The notes: generated by a model not told the origin, from the sequence alone. Numbered from the stretch's first letter, positions 25,621 through 34,258 are shown. The stretch is 37,923 nucleotides of DNA from Planctomycetota bacterium (GCA_021818445.1 JAKAEB010000037.1:1-37923); one strand, 5' to 3'. Program-made: numbers and translations.

Positions 25621-25790
25621 CAGTTACCAAATCACTGGTAGAGTTCGAGAGCAATAAAAAAACGAGGCGGGAATCAGGTCGAGACGTGCGTCTCGGGTTG
25701 CCCGCAATGCCCTGCTCCGCTGCGTTGGCGGGCGGGCCACGCTGGGGTTTTCGCGCCCTGGTATTCGGGAAAAAAAGGAGATGCTCGGTT
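25621..25790 (+). other. Structured leader of the first lectin-fold PEP-CTERM gene
   Basis: The presumed 5' leader contains a perfect 7-bp hairpin CGAGACG/CGTCTCG (25680-25686 and 25689-25695) and a second stem GCCCGC/GCGGGC (25700-25705 and 25728-25733). A ribosome site AGGAG lies at about 25776-25780. The frame of the CDS is open through this region, but there is no signal peptide upstream of 25791, so it is read as non-coding. Confidence 0.4.
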
Positions 25791-27392
25791 ATGGATCGTC
25801 GAATAAAACTTGGTTTAATGGTGATGGCCAGCGCGGCATTTGCCGTGGTGGGGGCAAATGCGGTATTCGCCAGCAGCACGCTGCCGACGCCTGTTCACGA
25901 ATGGGACTTTGCTACGGCAGCCAACGGGGCCACCAGCGTAAACGATACAGGATCCGGCGGAAGTGGTGCCTACGCTGCGACTACGTCCCTCGCAAATATT
26001 GTCAATCCGACAGGATCGTCGGGCTATCTGGCGTCAACCAATGCCGTTGGTTCTGGGGCATATATTCCCAATTCTGTGCTCTCTGATATGAATGGATCGT
26101 ACACCGTCAACGTCTTTGCCTCGGTATCGCCGAATAACGGCACAGGTACGGGTGCTTCCGATCCTACCGGCGACAACTTTGATTCCCTCTGGGGTTTCGG
26201 CAGCGGCAACGGCAATTGGACGGCTTATTATTCCAGCATTGGTGGCTATACCGATGCTGGGGGTACCGTCCAGCATGATACAAATGCCAGTCCAAATGAT
26301 GTCAATACATGGACAGGAAGTGGTAATGGCCCGATGGATTTGTATACCGTCACCTATGATGCCAGTACGGGGGCCGTTACGAATTACGTCAATGGCATTC
26401 AGGAAGGTACAAACACCCAGAAGGGCTTCAAGCTTAGCGATATCGCCGGCCAACTTAACAGTGGCGTCGGCAGCGGAATTGGGTTTGATCCCTTTCGTTC
26501 TGACGGCGGAACGCTGGGAAAAATTTACGACATGTCTATGTACAATTCTGCATTTACGCAGTCGCAAATTCAAACTGCTTACGCGGCGGGGCCCAATGGT
26601 TACGTCGCCCCGATCTCAACTGTCCAGCCGACGGCGAGCCCCGCGCCTATTCACGAGTGGAGTTTCAGCCAGTCGACCATCAGCAACGGCTTGGTATCTG
26701 ATATCGGCAGCCAAGGTTCGGCAAGCACCGCCGGTACCGTCACCGGCGATGCAACTGTTTCCAATGGTCAGCTTGTAACCACCGGCAACGCCAATTCAAG
26801 CAGCGGCCCGTCGGGGATGTCTATCCCACAAGCTGCACTTAACTCCATTACTGGCAGCTTTACGCTCGAGGACTTGGCCACCAACAACAGTGCGACGCAG
26901 GTATGGTCCACGCTTTTCAGCATTGGTAGCAGCAAGACCAATCAGCTTTTGGTCCATCCTATCCGGGGTGATTCCCATCTGATGAGTGCTGAGGCCGGCA
27001 ACTATCGCATCAATTACAGCAGTGGCATGCCAACTGCGACACCAACCTTGTTGGATATGGTCTACCACTCAAGCAGTGATTCTCTGAGCCTGTATATCAA
27101 TGGCCAACTCCAAGGTACAGCTACCATTAAAGGCGGTATCAATCTTTCGCAGATTGTTGGTTCCACCAACAATGGCATCGGCGGGTTCGATCAATACAAT
27201 GATCCTGCCTTTAACGGCACAACGGGCTTCTTCAAAGTGTATGGATCCGCGTTGTCAGCAGGACAGGTGCTATACGACTACAATTCGCTGCAACCTGTTC
27301 CCGAGCCAGCTTCTCTGGCCTTATTAGCCGTTAGCGCTATGGGGTTGATGCTGGTGGTTCGGCGAGGTCGTCGATCAGGCCCGTCCGCTTGA
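25791..27392 (+). CDS. Secreted protein with two lectin-fold (LamG/ConA-like) domains and PEP-CTERM anchor
   Basis: About 533 residues from the ATG at 25791 (AGGAG about 10 nt upstream). A signal peptide (1-28, ending AVFAS) precedes two homologous lectin-like beta-sandwich domains, about 33-275 and 284-500. Each starts with a matching strand, PVHEWDF and PIHEWSF, and each has YxNGxxxGT segments (YVNGIQEGTN, YINGQLQGTA) and ends with the family's kIYDMSMYNSAFTQSQIQTAY-like strand. The C terminus, PVPEPASLALL followed by a hydrophobic helix and RRGRR, is a PEP-CTERM signal for exosortase sorting. The role is probably carbohydrate or surface binding; no enzyme motif is seen. It ends at a strong terminator and is divergent from the XylR-type regulator. 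Confidence 0.85.
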   Translation: MDRRIKLGLMVMASAAFAVVGANAVFASSTLPTPVHEWDFATAANGATSVNDTGSGGSGAYAATTSLANIVNPTGSSGYLASTNAVGSGAYIPNSVLSDMNGSYTVNVFASVSPNNGTGTGASDPTGDNFDSLWGFGSGNGNWTAYYSSIGGYTDAGGTVQHDTNASPNDVNTWTGSGNGPMDLYTVTYDASTGAVTNYVNGIQEGTNTQKGFKLSDIAGQLNSGVGSGIGFDPFRSDGGTLGKIYDMSMYNSAFTQSQIQTAYAAGPNGYVAPISTVQPTASPAPIHEWSFSQSTISNGLVSDIGSQGSASTAGTVTGDATVSNGQLVTTGNANSSSGPSGMSIPQAALNSITGSFTLEDLATNNSATQVWSTLFSIGSSKTNQLLVHPIRGDSHLMSAEAGNYRINYSSGMPTATPTLLDMVYHSSSDSLSLYINGQLQGTATIKGGINLSQIVGSTNNGIGGFDQYNDPAFNGTTGFFKVYGSALSAGQVLYDYNSLQPVPEPASLALLAVSAMGLMLVVRRGRRSGPSA

Positions 27393-27409
27393 GTCGAAAC
27401 CAGAATGAC

Positions 27410-27461
27410 GGCCGGGCGGTGGGCACAAATGTAGATGAATTTCCCCCGCCCGGCCTTTTTT
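27410..27461 (+). terminator. Intrinsic terminator after the first lectin-fold gene
   Basis: GGCCGGGCGG (27410-27419) pairs perfectly with CCGCCCGGCC (27446-27455) and is followed by six T residues (27456-27461), 18 nt after the stop codon. The loop is long at about 26 nt. Confidence 0.85.
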
Positions 27462-27549
27462 GCGGTATGGCGGGTGGTATTGCGTGTGGGATTGAGCGAA
27501 GTGAAGCATGATGAAAGTGGACGATAACCAGAAAAAATGGAAATGGCGC

Positions 27550-27578
27550 TTGACATACAACAAAAGATAGTTTACAAT
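27550..27578 (+). promoter_or_regulatory. Near-consensus sigma70 promoter
   Basis: A perfect -35 TTGACA (27550-27555) is separated by exactly 17 bp from the -10 TACAAT (27573-27578), one base from TATAAT. The expected start is near 27585, in the direction of the lectin-fold gene at 28007, leaving a leader of about 420 nt. It lies just downstream of the preceding gene's terminator. Confidence 0.75.
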
Positions 27579-27584
27579 TTAATC

Positions 27585-28006
27585 GAGGATCGGGTGCGTG
27601 ATAAACATTTGGCGAAAAGCCACTAGTCCGTTTAAGCAAGTCGCACCAAATTGAGAGCATAAGAAATTAGCTAGGGCATTCTGGTCGGGTAGTGTCTGAT
27701 CCTTTGGTGAGAGTGGAACGTCGCAGCGTTAAGACTTATCGCGACGGATTAAGAAAATCTTGGCTGGGTGGTTGCAATCTATAAGCAACCAATGGTCTGT
27801 ATTAAATATAAACGGGGGATTGGGCCATTGTGCCAAAGCCCTCGTGTGAGAGATTCAGAGCAAGTCGTACATGTGCAAGGTCGAAGTAGGGCGAGCGGCC
27901 TTACCCGCTTTGTGGAATGTGTTGAAATAACAATTCGTTTCGCGCCCGACGGGTATGTTAAGCCGTGCGGCTTCGCCTATCAGGCCGGTTATGTAAGGAG
28001 AAACCT
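27585..28006 (+). ncRNA. Long structured 5' leader, possible cis-regulatory RNA
   Basis: The interval between the strong promoter and the next CDS has no supported gene. Its first part forms a closed unit: GGTGCG (27593-27598) pairs with CGCACC (27642-27647), enclosing a hairpin TGGC/GCCA with a GAAAA loop (27610-27622). Further perfect stems are CGTCGC/GCGACG (27719-27724 and 27741-27746), GGTTGC/GCAACC (27770-27775 and 27785-27790) and AAGCCG/CGGCTT (27960-27965 and 27968-27973), the last about 20 nt before the AAGGAG ribosome site. No known riboswitch consensus was recognised. A short unrecognised gene here is less likely. Confidence 0.4.
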
Positions 28007-28957
28007 ATGAAAGTCCCGTCAACAACTGTGGGTGTTTCAATTTTGGCGGCCGCCTTTGCAGTCGGCAGCGCGGCTGTTGTGCAATCAGCCCATGCGGCGC
28101 TGATTCACAACTGGGATTTCGCCAGCGGCAGCCTTACGGATACAGGTACCATGGCCAGTTCCACCACCAACGCCGTCTTGTATAACGGGGCGACCATCAC
28201 CGCTGGCAGTGGTGCTACTCTTCCGACGCCAGCAGCAGCCTCGGATAACAAATCGGCCGCGTTTGTCTCCCTTGGGAGTTACGTCCTGCCGGCCAGCGGA
28301 AGTGTGACAATTGAAACTTATGTGGATCACTTTGGCCCAGGGATTGGTTATTTCACACCAGTCTATAGCTTCAATAACGACTTAAAGACTGGGCCCGGCG
28401 GCCAAACCTCCAGCAATGGCACCTATTGGCCCAGCGGCTCGACTTCGGGCCAGTATTTGCAATTTGCCGCATCCCAGCCAGCCCGCACGGTCGGGACCGG
28501 GGATGTTGTTGGCGCGGGGTCGTCAATTGGCTTCGCAACTGCAGGCACCGCCTCGGAGCAGCAGTCCTATTCATCCTCGCCCGTGTACTTGGACCAGCCC
28601 GGTAAGTACTTCATCGATGCGGTGCTTAACAGCAGCACGGATAGCTCTGGCAATGTCACAAGAACACTGACCTACTACCTCAACGGGGTGGCGCAGACGC
28701 CGGTGACACTCGCGGCTGGCCAGTCCCTGAGTAACTTTACGGACTTGAACAGCGTTTTGGGCATATCGGCGTTTGGTGGCGATCCCAATTACGCCGGTAC
28801 CAGTTACAGCTTTTTCCGAATTTACAATACGGCACTTAGTGCATCGCAAGTGGCGGCTGATTATGCCGCTGTTACACCCGAACCCGCATCTATCGGATTG
28901 ATGGCTGTCGGTGCGGTCGGGCTATTAGTTCTCAGCCGTCGGCGGGTACGGAATTAA
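28007..28957 (+). CDS. Secreted lectin-fold PEP-CTERM protein
   Basis: A 316-residue protein from the ATG at 28007, supported by AAGGAG at 27995-28000. The signal peptide (1-28) ends at QSAHAA. One lectin-like (LamG/ConA) domain, about 30-285, begins with IHNWDF, the same strand motif as in the two domains of the upstream gene. It contains YVDHFGPGIGYFTPVYSF and a YYLNGVAQ hairpin, and closes with FFRIYNTALSASQVAADYAA. The C terminus, VTPEPASIGLMAVGAVGLLVLSRRRVRN, is a clear PEP-CTERM signal. The gene is bracketed by a strong promoter and a strong terminator, so it is a single-gene unit. It is probably a surface carbohydrate-binding protein; the ligand is unknown. Confidence 0.85.
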   Translation: MKVPSTTVGVSILAAAFAVGSAAVVQSAHAALIHNWDFASGSLTDTGTMASSTTNAVLYNGATITAGSGATLPTPAAASDNKSAAFVSLGSYVLPASGSVTIETYVDHFGPGIGYFTPVYSFNNDLKTGPGGQTSSNGTYWPSGSTSGQYLQFAASQPARTVGTGDVVGAGSSIGFATAGTASEQQSYSSSPVYLDQPGKYFIDAVLNSSTDSSGNVTRTLTYYLNGVAQTPVTLAAGQSLSNFTDLNSVLGISAFGGDPNYAGTSYSFFRIYNTALSASQVAADYAAVTPEPASIGLMAVGAVGLLVLSRRRVRN

Positions 28958-28977
28958 ACACTTTATCGTTTAATTGG

Positions 28978-29014
28978 CTGGGTGGGTGGCTGTCTTAGCC
29001 GCCCGCCCAGTTTT
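28978..29014 (+). terminator. Intrinsic terminator after the second lectin-fold gene
   Basis: A 14-bp stem (28978-28991 with 28997-29010, two G-U pairs) with loop GTCTT is followed by TTTT (29011-29014), 20 nt after the stop codon. Confidence 0.88.
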
Positions 29015-29119
29015 GAACCTTGTCAGGAAATGAGAGATCGCAAACTGACTTAGTTGGCAGCGACAGCGATCATGCGAATAACCGGCCGCTGATCTGTAAA
29101 CAAATAAGGAGACATCACA

Positions 29120-30118
29120 ATGGGTACGTTCATAACAAACCGCAGAATAAATGGTTTCACACTTGTTGAGCTGCTGGTCGTCATATCAATCATTGCCATC
29201 TTAATCGCCATCTTGCTGCCGGCATTGGCGAAGGCAAAAGAGGCCGCCAACCAAGTGGTATGTGCAGCAAATCTGCACAATGACATCCAAGCGCTCACCG
29301 TTTACGCCGCCAGCAACAAAGGAAATTATCCTGATCTGATTCTGGGGCCGGCGGGCGTCTATGACCAATATCCAGGCCATTGGCTCTGGGATATGGAATT
29401 TGGCACGCGGGATATGATTCACCAGAGCGGTGCCGCGTTCAAAAATTTTTATTGCCCAGCCGGTGCCGGTGTTGATCCGATGGTGGCTTATAATAGCCTC
29501 CCTGCGGCAGCCAACTGGCTACCAAGCTATACCGTGCCACCTCGTACCGGTGGGATGCCGAACAGACCCCAAAGCAATCAGCAACGGGTTTATGGCTCCG
29601 TGCTCGGATACAGCGTAACGGGTTACTTCTGGCTGATTCAACGCCCGACGCAGATGGCATATCCCAACGCCCCGTGGAATGGTGTTACGCCGCCACCTTA
29701 CGGCTCGGATAATTACTATCCCTACCCGTTTGTGGGTGAATATCCAAAGCCCAATGGAAGCGTGCGGTGGATTTACCCCGGCCCACCCCCGCAGTACCAG
29801 TCGCGTGCTGAACCCAGCGGGCTGGACTCCCAGTTTAACCCCGCACAAATCCCGGTTATCACGGATTCGATCATAGAAACCAACGGCGACTACGATTACT
29901 CGCCAGGCCAATACACGGGCGGGCCGGCCGGTGCCTCATCGCACCTGAATCAGGCAACGGGCCTGCCCATGGGCGGAAATAAGGCGTTCATGGATGGCCA
30001 TGTGGCTTGGTACCCATTCGGCGGCACCTTGGCACAAGTGGAAAATCCGGCAAGTAATTTGAATTGGCATGTCCGGGCTAATTTCGGGTCGTTTGCGGGC
30101 GTCAATTTCCTATTCTGA
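29120..30118 (+). CDS. Type II secretion/pilin-like pseudopilin with C-terminal DG-H motif
   Basis: A 332-residue protein with a class III prepilin leader: a short basic start, the cleavage site [30 protein letters not shown] (about residues 12-41) with the conserved Glu at position +5, then the long pilin helix. A prepilin peptidase would cleave and methylate it. The C-terminal domain ends with [15 protein letters not shown], the xxxDGHV motif of planctomycete and verrucomicrobial pseudopilin-like proteins. The ATG at 29120 has AAGGAG at 29106-29111. Such proteins are numerous in these phyla and their roles are largely unknown; the position directly after two lectin-fold PEP-CTERM genes suggests surface display or export, which is inference. 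The gene is followed by its own terminator. Confidence 0.9.
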   Translation: MGTFITNRRINGFTLVELLVVISIIAILIAILLPALAKAKEAANQVVCAANLHNDIQALTVYAASNKGNYPDLILGPAGVYDQYPGHWLWDMEFGTRDMIHQSGAAFKNFYCPAGAGVDPMVAYNSLPAAANWLPSYTVPPRTGGMPNRPQSNQQRVYGSVLGYSVTGYFWLIQRPTQMAYPNAPWNGVTPPPYGSDNYYPYPFVGEYPKPNGSVRWIYPGPPPQYQSRAEPSGLDSQFNPAQIPVITDSIIETNGDYDYSPGQYTGGPAGASSHLNQATGLPMGGNKAFMDGHVAWYPFGGTLAQVENPASNLNWHVRANFGSFAGVNFLF

Positions 30119-30148
30119 TACCCCGCCAGACGCATGTAAAAACTTTTG

Positions 30149-30181
30149 GGCTTGACGCTTTAGCGGCGTCGAGCCTTTTTT
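30149..30181 (+). terminator. Intrinsic terminator after the pseudopilin gene
   Basis: GGCTTGACGC (30149-30158) pairs with GCGTCGAGCC (30166-30175), ten pairs with one G-U, followed by TTTTTT (30176-30181). Confidence 0.9.
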
Positions 30182-30472
30182 GTCTCGCCGTCTGGATACA
30201 AACTTCGGAAACTGGACCGGATTTTTTGAAATTCTCTGCGCGCAAACATCTTCATAAAGTATGTAATACTTTTTGCTCTTACGCGCTGTGTGCCGTATTT
30301 ACCTTACGGTGGCAGTTGTCGGCAGATAATGTAAGCTGGCATTGGCGTGCCAATGTTAATGAGCCGGCGTGAAGAAGGTCGGTCGCGTTTTTTTAATGGT
30401 TAAAGAAAATCTTAAATCAGCCGACTCGTTGCCAATCACCAAATGGTCACGATTGATGCCGCATCCGCAGGC
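30182..30472. promoter_or_regulatory. Convergent intergenic region with two palindromes
   Basis: No gene is seen here between the pseudopilin terminator and the end of the ROK gene. It holds two perfect palindromes: AAAGTATGTAATACTTT at 30256-30272 (7+3+7) and CATTGGCGTGCCAATG at 30340-30355 (7+2+7). Neither has a T-run suited to an intrinsic terminator on the plus strand. The first could act as a weak stop signal for leftward transcription, or both could be protein-binding sites. Confidence 0.35.
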
Positions 30473-31690
30473 TTAGTCCAGCCAATCCATGCGCGGGCCG
30501 AGCGATGTAACAATGTGGTGCACGGCTGCCGCCACGCCGCCACGGAGCGTATCGCCCTCAATGCGGATAATCTTGCAACGATCCGACAAAGGGCGAAGCG
30601 TTTTGCCCGCCATTCGGTGAACCAGATCGGGAAACACCTCCCGCTTGAGTTCAAACATACGTGAGCAAATTGCCAACGTGTCGGGATCGAAAATATTAAT
30701 GGCGGCAGCCGCGCCCGTCGCCAGATAATCCAGTGTCTGATTGATTTCCGCATCTACCCTGAGTGTTCCCGCCTGCAGGCGGGTGTGCAGTTCCGAAAAG
30801 GTAATGGCTTTACCCAGTCGGGCACCCAAAAGCCGCAAAAACGCAGGGTCGGTGGATAACGTTTCCAGGCAACCCCGCTGACCGCAACCGCATAGCAAGC
30901 CGTCGGGCTGCATTACAACGTGTCCCATCTCGCCGGCGAATCCATGCGCACCGGTTAATAAATCACCATTTACAATGGCAGATAAACCGAACCCTTCATA
31001 CGTACCAATCAGTACAAAATTCTTTACTCCACGGGCCGCGCCGTAGATTTGTTCAGCCAGGCATGTACCGATGGTTTCATGCACCAGCCGCGTTTCCACC
31101 TTTACGGATTTCTGCAAATCTCGTCCCGGCCTCTGGCCGTCCAGAATGTGCAGGTTCGGAGAGATCAAAATCTTCTGTGCCGCCATATCCACAGCGCCCG
31201 GCACGCTCATCCCGATGAAAAGTGTCCGACACGCGGGTGTCATCAGGCGGCGGGTCTCAATCCGCAATTGCCCCATAAGTTCCGAGTACGTTGACGGCAT
31301 GGAAAATGTCACCACATCGCCGGGCGAAAAGCTGCCATCTAAACTGGCTTTAACCAGTCGACATCGGTGGGGTTCAAGCGAGATACCAATAATCTGCGAC
31401 GATGTTTTTGCCACCGTGTAAATAAGACTTGGCCGTCCGCGGGAGTCACTCGTTTCCAGGCCGCGCTCTTCGATGAGGCCCATCGCCACCAGTCGATCGA
31501 CAGTTTTGGATGCGGTGGTCATGCTGCTGCCTGTTGCGCGCGAGAGCTGGGCGCGGGAAATTTCTCCCGCATCCCGGATAAGATCAAACACGCGGCGCAG
31601 GTTGATGTGCTTGATCAGCTTCGGCCGCCCAATGCGCGCACCCGGCACCCGTGCATCTCGCCCCTGTGCGGGGCTGCTGATTTTCTTCAT
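30473..31690 (-). CDS. ROK family transcriptional repressor (NagC/XylR type)
   Basis: A 405-residue ROK protein with an N-terminal winged helix-turn-helix (about 28-80: RRVFDLIRDAGEISRAQLSRATGSSMTTASKTVDRLVAMGLI, with RGRPS after it) and a sugar-kinase-like C-terminal part. The ROK zinc site reads CGCGQRGC (C267, C269, C274), preceded by FAGEMGHVV, where Glu and His are the usual sugar and zinc contacts. Such repressors release DNA on binding a sugar or sugar phosphate. The ATG at 31690 opens into a 198-bp region shared with the divergent gene at 31889, so control of that gene and of itself is likely. No kinase-specific need is evident because the HTH marks it as a regulator. Confidence 0.93.
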   Translation of the reverse strand: MKKISSPAQGRDARVPGARIGRPKLIKHINLRRVFDLIRDAGEISRAQLSRATGSSMTTASKTVDRLVAMGLIEERGLETSDSRGRPSLIYTVAKTSSQIIGISLEPHRCRLVKASLDGSFSPGDVVTFSMPSTYSELMGQLRIETRRLMTPACRTLFIGMSVPGAVDMAAQKILISPNLHILDGQRPGRDLQKSVKVETRLVHETIGTCLAEQIYGAARGVKNFVLIGTYEGFGLSAIVNGDLLTGAHGFAGEMGHVVMQPDGLLCGCGQRGCLETLSTDPAFLRLLGARLGKAITFSELHTRLQAGTLRVDAEINQTLDYLATGAAAAINIFDPDTLAICSRMFELKREVFPDLVHRMAGKTLRPLSDRCKIIRIEGDTLRGGVAAAVHHIVTSLGPRMDWLD

Positions 31691-31888
31691 AAATTTCTCA
31701 CACCATTAATTCTGCAATGCCCTGTTCATATCGGTACCCGAAATCTGTCGACGCCCCCAACCTGACCCTATTTTATTGGAGAAATGAGCCACACGCCACC
31801 GTCAATAGCGTACGCACAAAACCGCACCGCCTGCACGAAACGGCGTTGCACGTTACAATCAGGAGAGATTCATTAGAAAGGGGAACGC
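31691..31888. promoter_or_regulatory. Divergent promoter region, ROK regulator / large secreted protein
   Basis: A 198-bp stretch with no gene. A TACAAT hexamer at about 31853-31858 could be a -10 for the rightward gene, though no matching -35 is seen. No convincing operator palindrome was found. Confidence 0.3.
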
Positions 31889-34162
31889 ATGCACCTTCGT
31901 GCCGTGGCCATAACGTTTTTATTAAGTTTGTCCGTTGCCGTTCAATGGGTGTCGGGTGCACCATTGGCCAACCGCGTGCCGGCGGGCGCAGATGTATACC
32001 TTGGCTGGCGGGGCAGCCCGCAACAATGGCCGGGTTATCAGGGATCTCATCTGCAGGCCATTTGGCATGACGACCAATTGCCATCTCTCATTGGTCCGTA
32101 CATGCAACGTCTGCTTCTGCACTTTAGCGAAACCAAACCCCAGGTGGCGATTATTGGGCGAATGGTCTGGGTGCCCCTGCAAGCGCTTTGGAATTCCAAA
32201 GCCACGATCTATCTTGATGGGGCGGTGGTGTCAAAATCCGGTACCGTACTTCCGCGCCTGGGCGTGGTGGTACAGGGCTCGGATTCCAACCAACGCACGC
32301 TGCAACGCACATTTTCGGCGCTGGCCCAATTACTCAATTCGCAGAGTTCTCCACATCATCCCATCGCGGTAGTCGGCAAAGTTGCCCGCACGGTTTATTT
32401 ACTTATCGAACCAAATTCTCAAATGCTCGCTTTAGCCAAGTCGTCGGGACCAGGTGCGTTGGCCGCCAATCAGGCTTTTAACGCTGCAATCGGCAAGGTG
32501 GGTGGTGCGGGTGGAGCGGTGGTATATGTTAACGCACGCAAAAGCATTCAAACGCTGCGCCGCTTGCCGACGCTGGCGACCGCCGACAATCGCAAGCAGT
32601 TTGATCACATCGTGCATTATTTTCAGGCCGACCGGGCGCGGCAGTTTGTGGCGACTGCCAAATTCCTGGGGAAAGACGTAGCGTATTCGGCCTATCTGTC
32701 GCTTACGCCAGCGGCCGCCGGAAAAGCCATCCCCTTGCATCATGTGCATATCGCGCATCTACTCTCCAATGTGCCCGCGGATGCCACAACGGTGGAATTT
32801 TCGCGGGCCAGTCCACTCGGCCTGCTCTATACCGGTCTTTCGCTTATTCAATTTTTGAGCCCCGCGGATAAGGCCCGCTGGCAAAAAGAAATTCAAAAAA
32901 TTAATACCGCTTTGGGCTTCAGGCTTCGCCGGGATTTTATTGATAACCTCGGTCATTCTTTGCTCGTATACTGCGCCCCGTCCATCGGCGGTACTTCCGA
33001 ATTTGGACCCGTAATGGAAATTACACCACGCGACCCGAAGAAAATCAGCCGGGAAATATCGACCCTCATTCGAACCTGTGGCCGCGCTATCAGCCGCCGG
33101 GTTTCGAAGGGATCAGGCTCCAAATCCATGCCGCATATTCACTTCAAGGTGCTGCAACTGCCCATAGACGGCCTGGTGATAAACTATGTCGATAGCCCCT
33201 ATCTTTCGCCAGCATGGTGTGTAGACGGCCATCGGGTGTTCTATGCCCTGTATCCACAGGTATTAGCGGCCGCAATTCAGCACATGCATTCGCCGCATCG
33301 CAGCGTTATGTCCAATCCGCTTTTTGCGGCCAGTGTGAAAAAGCTGGGCGGTATCAGCCACCTAGCATCACTAAACTACGAAGATTTGCATCGTCAGGTG
33401 AATGGCACCTACTCGCACATCCTTCGAGTGCAGCGAATGACGTTTGGGCTCGCAGACATTCTCACCACGCCCTCGCCGGGTATGCTTATTCCTCCGCTTC
33501 CGGATTTGAAAAAGGAATTGAACCCCTCCATATCAAAAACGTGGCTGGGAAATACGGGCTGGCATTGGTTGGCCATCTCACCATTTCCCGGCAGTTCAGT
33601 TTTTTCACCTATGTCACCGTTGGGCACGCTGACCGCCCAAGGTGTTTCGGTGGATTCCATGGCAATTGCCATTCTCCTTCCATCTTTGGCCAAAGCGAGA
33701 GAATTGGCCAATCGGGCCGTATCCGGAGCGAATGAGCGTGGAATCATTCAGGCGGCAATGACTTATGCGCAGACTCACCATGGCCAATTTCCGCCCTATC
33801 TGTCGCTTTTAGTGGCAGGTAAATACATCAGTCCCGAGGCTCTCATATCGCCGGGGAGTGGTGAATCACCTGCCGATCTTTCCGCACTCACCGCGGCCCA
33901 GAGACAAAACCCGGCCACGGTTGGCAGGTATTTGATCGGGCATTTCAGCTATGCCTATTTCGGCGCGGGCCTTAATGACAATGTAAACAACGCCGACGAG
34001 ATTGCGGTTATCTTCGATTTTGCCGAATTAAAAAATAAGCGCGGCTGCATGGTGGGATTTGCCGACGACCATGTGACCTGGGTACCGGAAAATCAAATGG
34101 CCGCACTGATAGTTGCGCAGAATAAATACCGTAAAAGGCATCACTTGCCGCTGATACCGTAA
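31889..34162 (+). CDS. Large secreted protein with internal pseudopilin-like C-terminal module
   Basis: A 757-residue protein from the ATG at 31889 (GGGGA upstream). A signal peptide (1-23, ending WVSGA) is followed by an uncharacterised domain (about 27-580) that starts with RVPAGADVYLGW, a style seen in other planctomycete secreted proteins of the DUF3352-like kind. Residues about 587-757 look like a pseudopilin without its leader: SMAIAILLPSLAKARELANR equals the second half of a pilin helix, followed by a Y-rich repeat and a FADDHVTWVPENQ ending equivalent to the DGHV motif. Because this helix is internal and no GFTLVE site precedes it, it cannot be processed as a normal prepilin. The gene is divergent from the ROK repressor. 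Function is unknown. Confidence 0.75.
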   Translation: MHLRAVAITFLLSLSVAVQWVSGAPLANRVPAGADVYLGWRGSPQQWPGYQGSHLQAIWHDDQLPSLIGPYMQRLLLHFSETKPQVAIIGRMVWVPLQALWNSKATIYLDGAVVSKSGTVLPRLGVVVQGSDSNQRTLQRTFSALAQLLNSQSSPHHPIAVVGKVARTVYLLIEPNSQMLALAKSSGPGALAANQAFNAAIGKVGGAGGAVVYVNARKSIQTLRRLPTLATADNRKQFDHIVHYFQADRARQFVATAKFLGKDVAYSAYLSLTPAAAGKAIPLHHVHIAHLLSNVPADATTVEFSRASPLGLLYTGLSLIQFLSPADKARWQKEIQKINTALGFRLRRDFIDNLGHSLLVYCAPSIGGTSEFGPVMEITPRDPKKISREISTLIRTCGRAISRRVSKGSGSKSMPHIHFKVLQLPIDGLVINYVDSPYLSPAWCVDGHRVFYALYPQVLAAAIQHMHSPHRSVMSNPLFAASVKKLGGISHLASLNYEDLHRQVNGTYSHILRVQRMTFGLADILTTPSPGMLIPPLPDLKKELNPSISKTWLGNTGWHWLAISPFPGSSVFSPMSPLGTLTAQGVSVDSMAIAILLPSLAKARELANRAVSGANERGIIQAAMTYAQTHHGQFPPYLSLLVAGKYISPEALISPGSGESPADLSALTAAQRQNPATVGRYLIGHFSYAYFGAGLNDNVNNADEIAVIFDFAELKNKRGCMVGFADDHVTWVPENQMAALIVAQNKYRKRHHLPLIP

Positions 34163-34232
34163 GCCATTTACCCAATTGCATCGGTGGGGAACATATCTCG
34201 AGCCGATACGCGAGGGGCTTGGGAACTTGGCC

Positions 34233-34258
34233 AAGTAATCGCAGCTCCGCTATTACTT
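34233..34258. terminator. Stem-loop in the convergent gap
   Basis: AAGTAAT (34233-34239) and ATTACTT (34252-34258) pair perfectly, with an inner GC/GC pair and a 6-nt loop. It lies between the ends of the large secreted protein gene and the DUF1844 gene, where a shared transcription stop would be expected, but it has no T-run on either side. Confidence 0.35.

Noticed and set aside
25781..26086. Plus-strand frame starting at 25781, closer to the AGGAG site than the lectin gene start
   Set aside because: It gives a 101-residue product without features, while the frame from 25791 has a signal peptide and a full PEP-CTERM protein.
27719..27790. Possible tRNA or known riboswitch in the leader before 28007
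   Set aside because: Stems are present but there is no cloverleaf, no T-loop sequence and no known riboswitch core.
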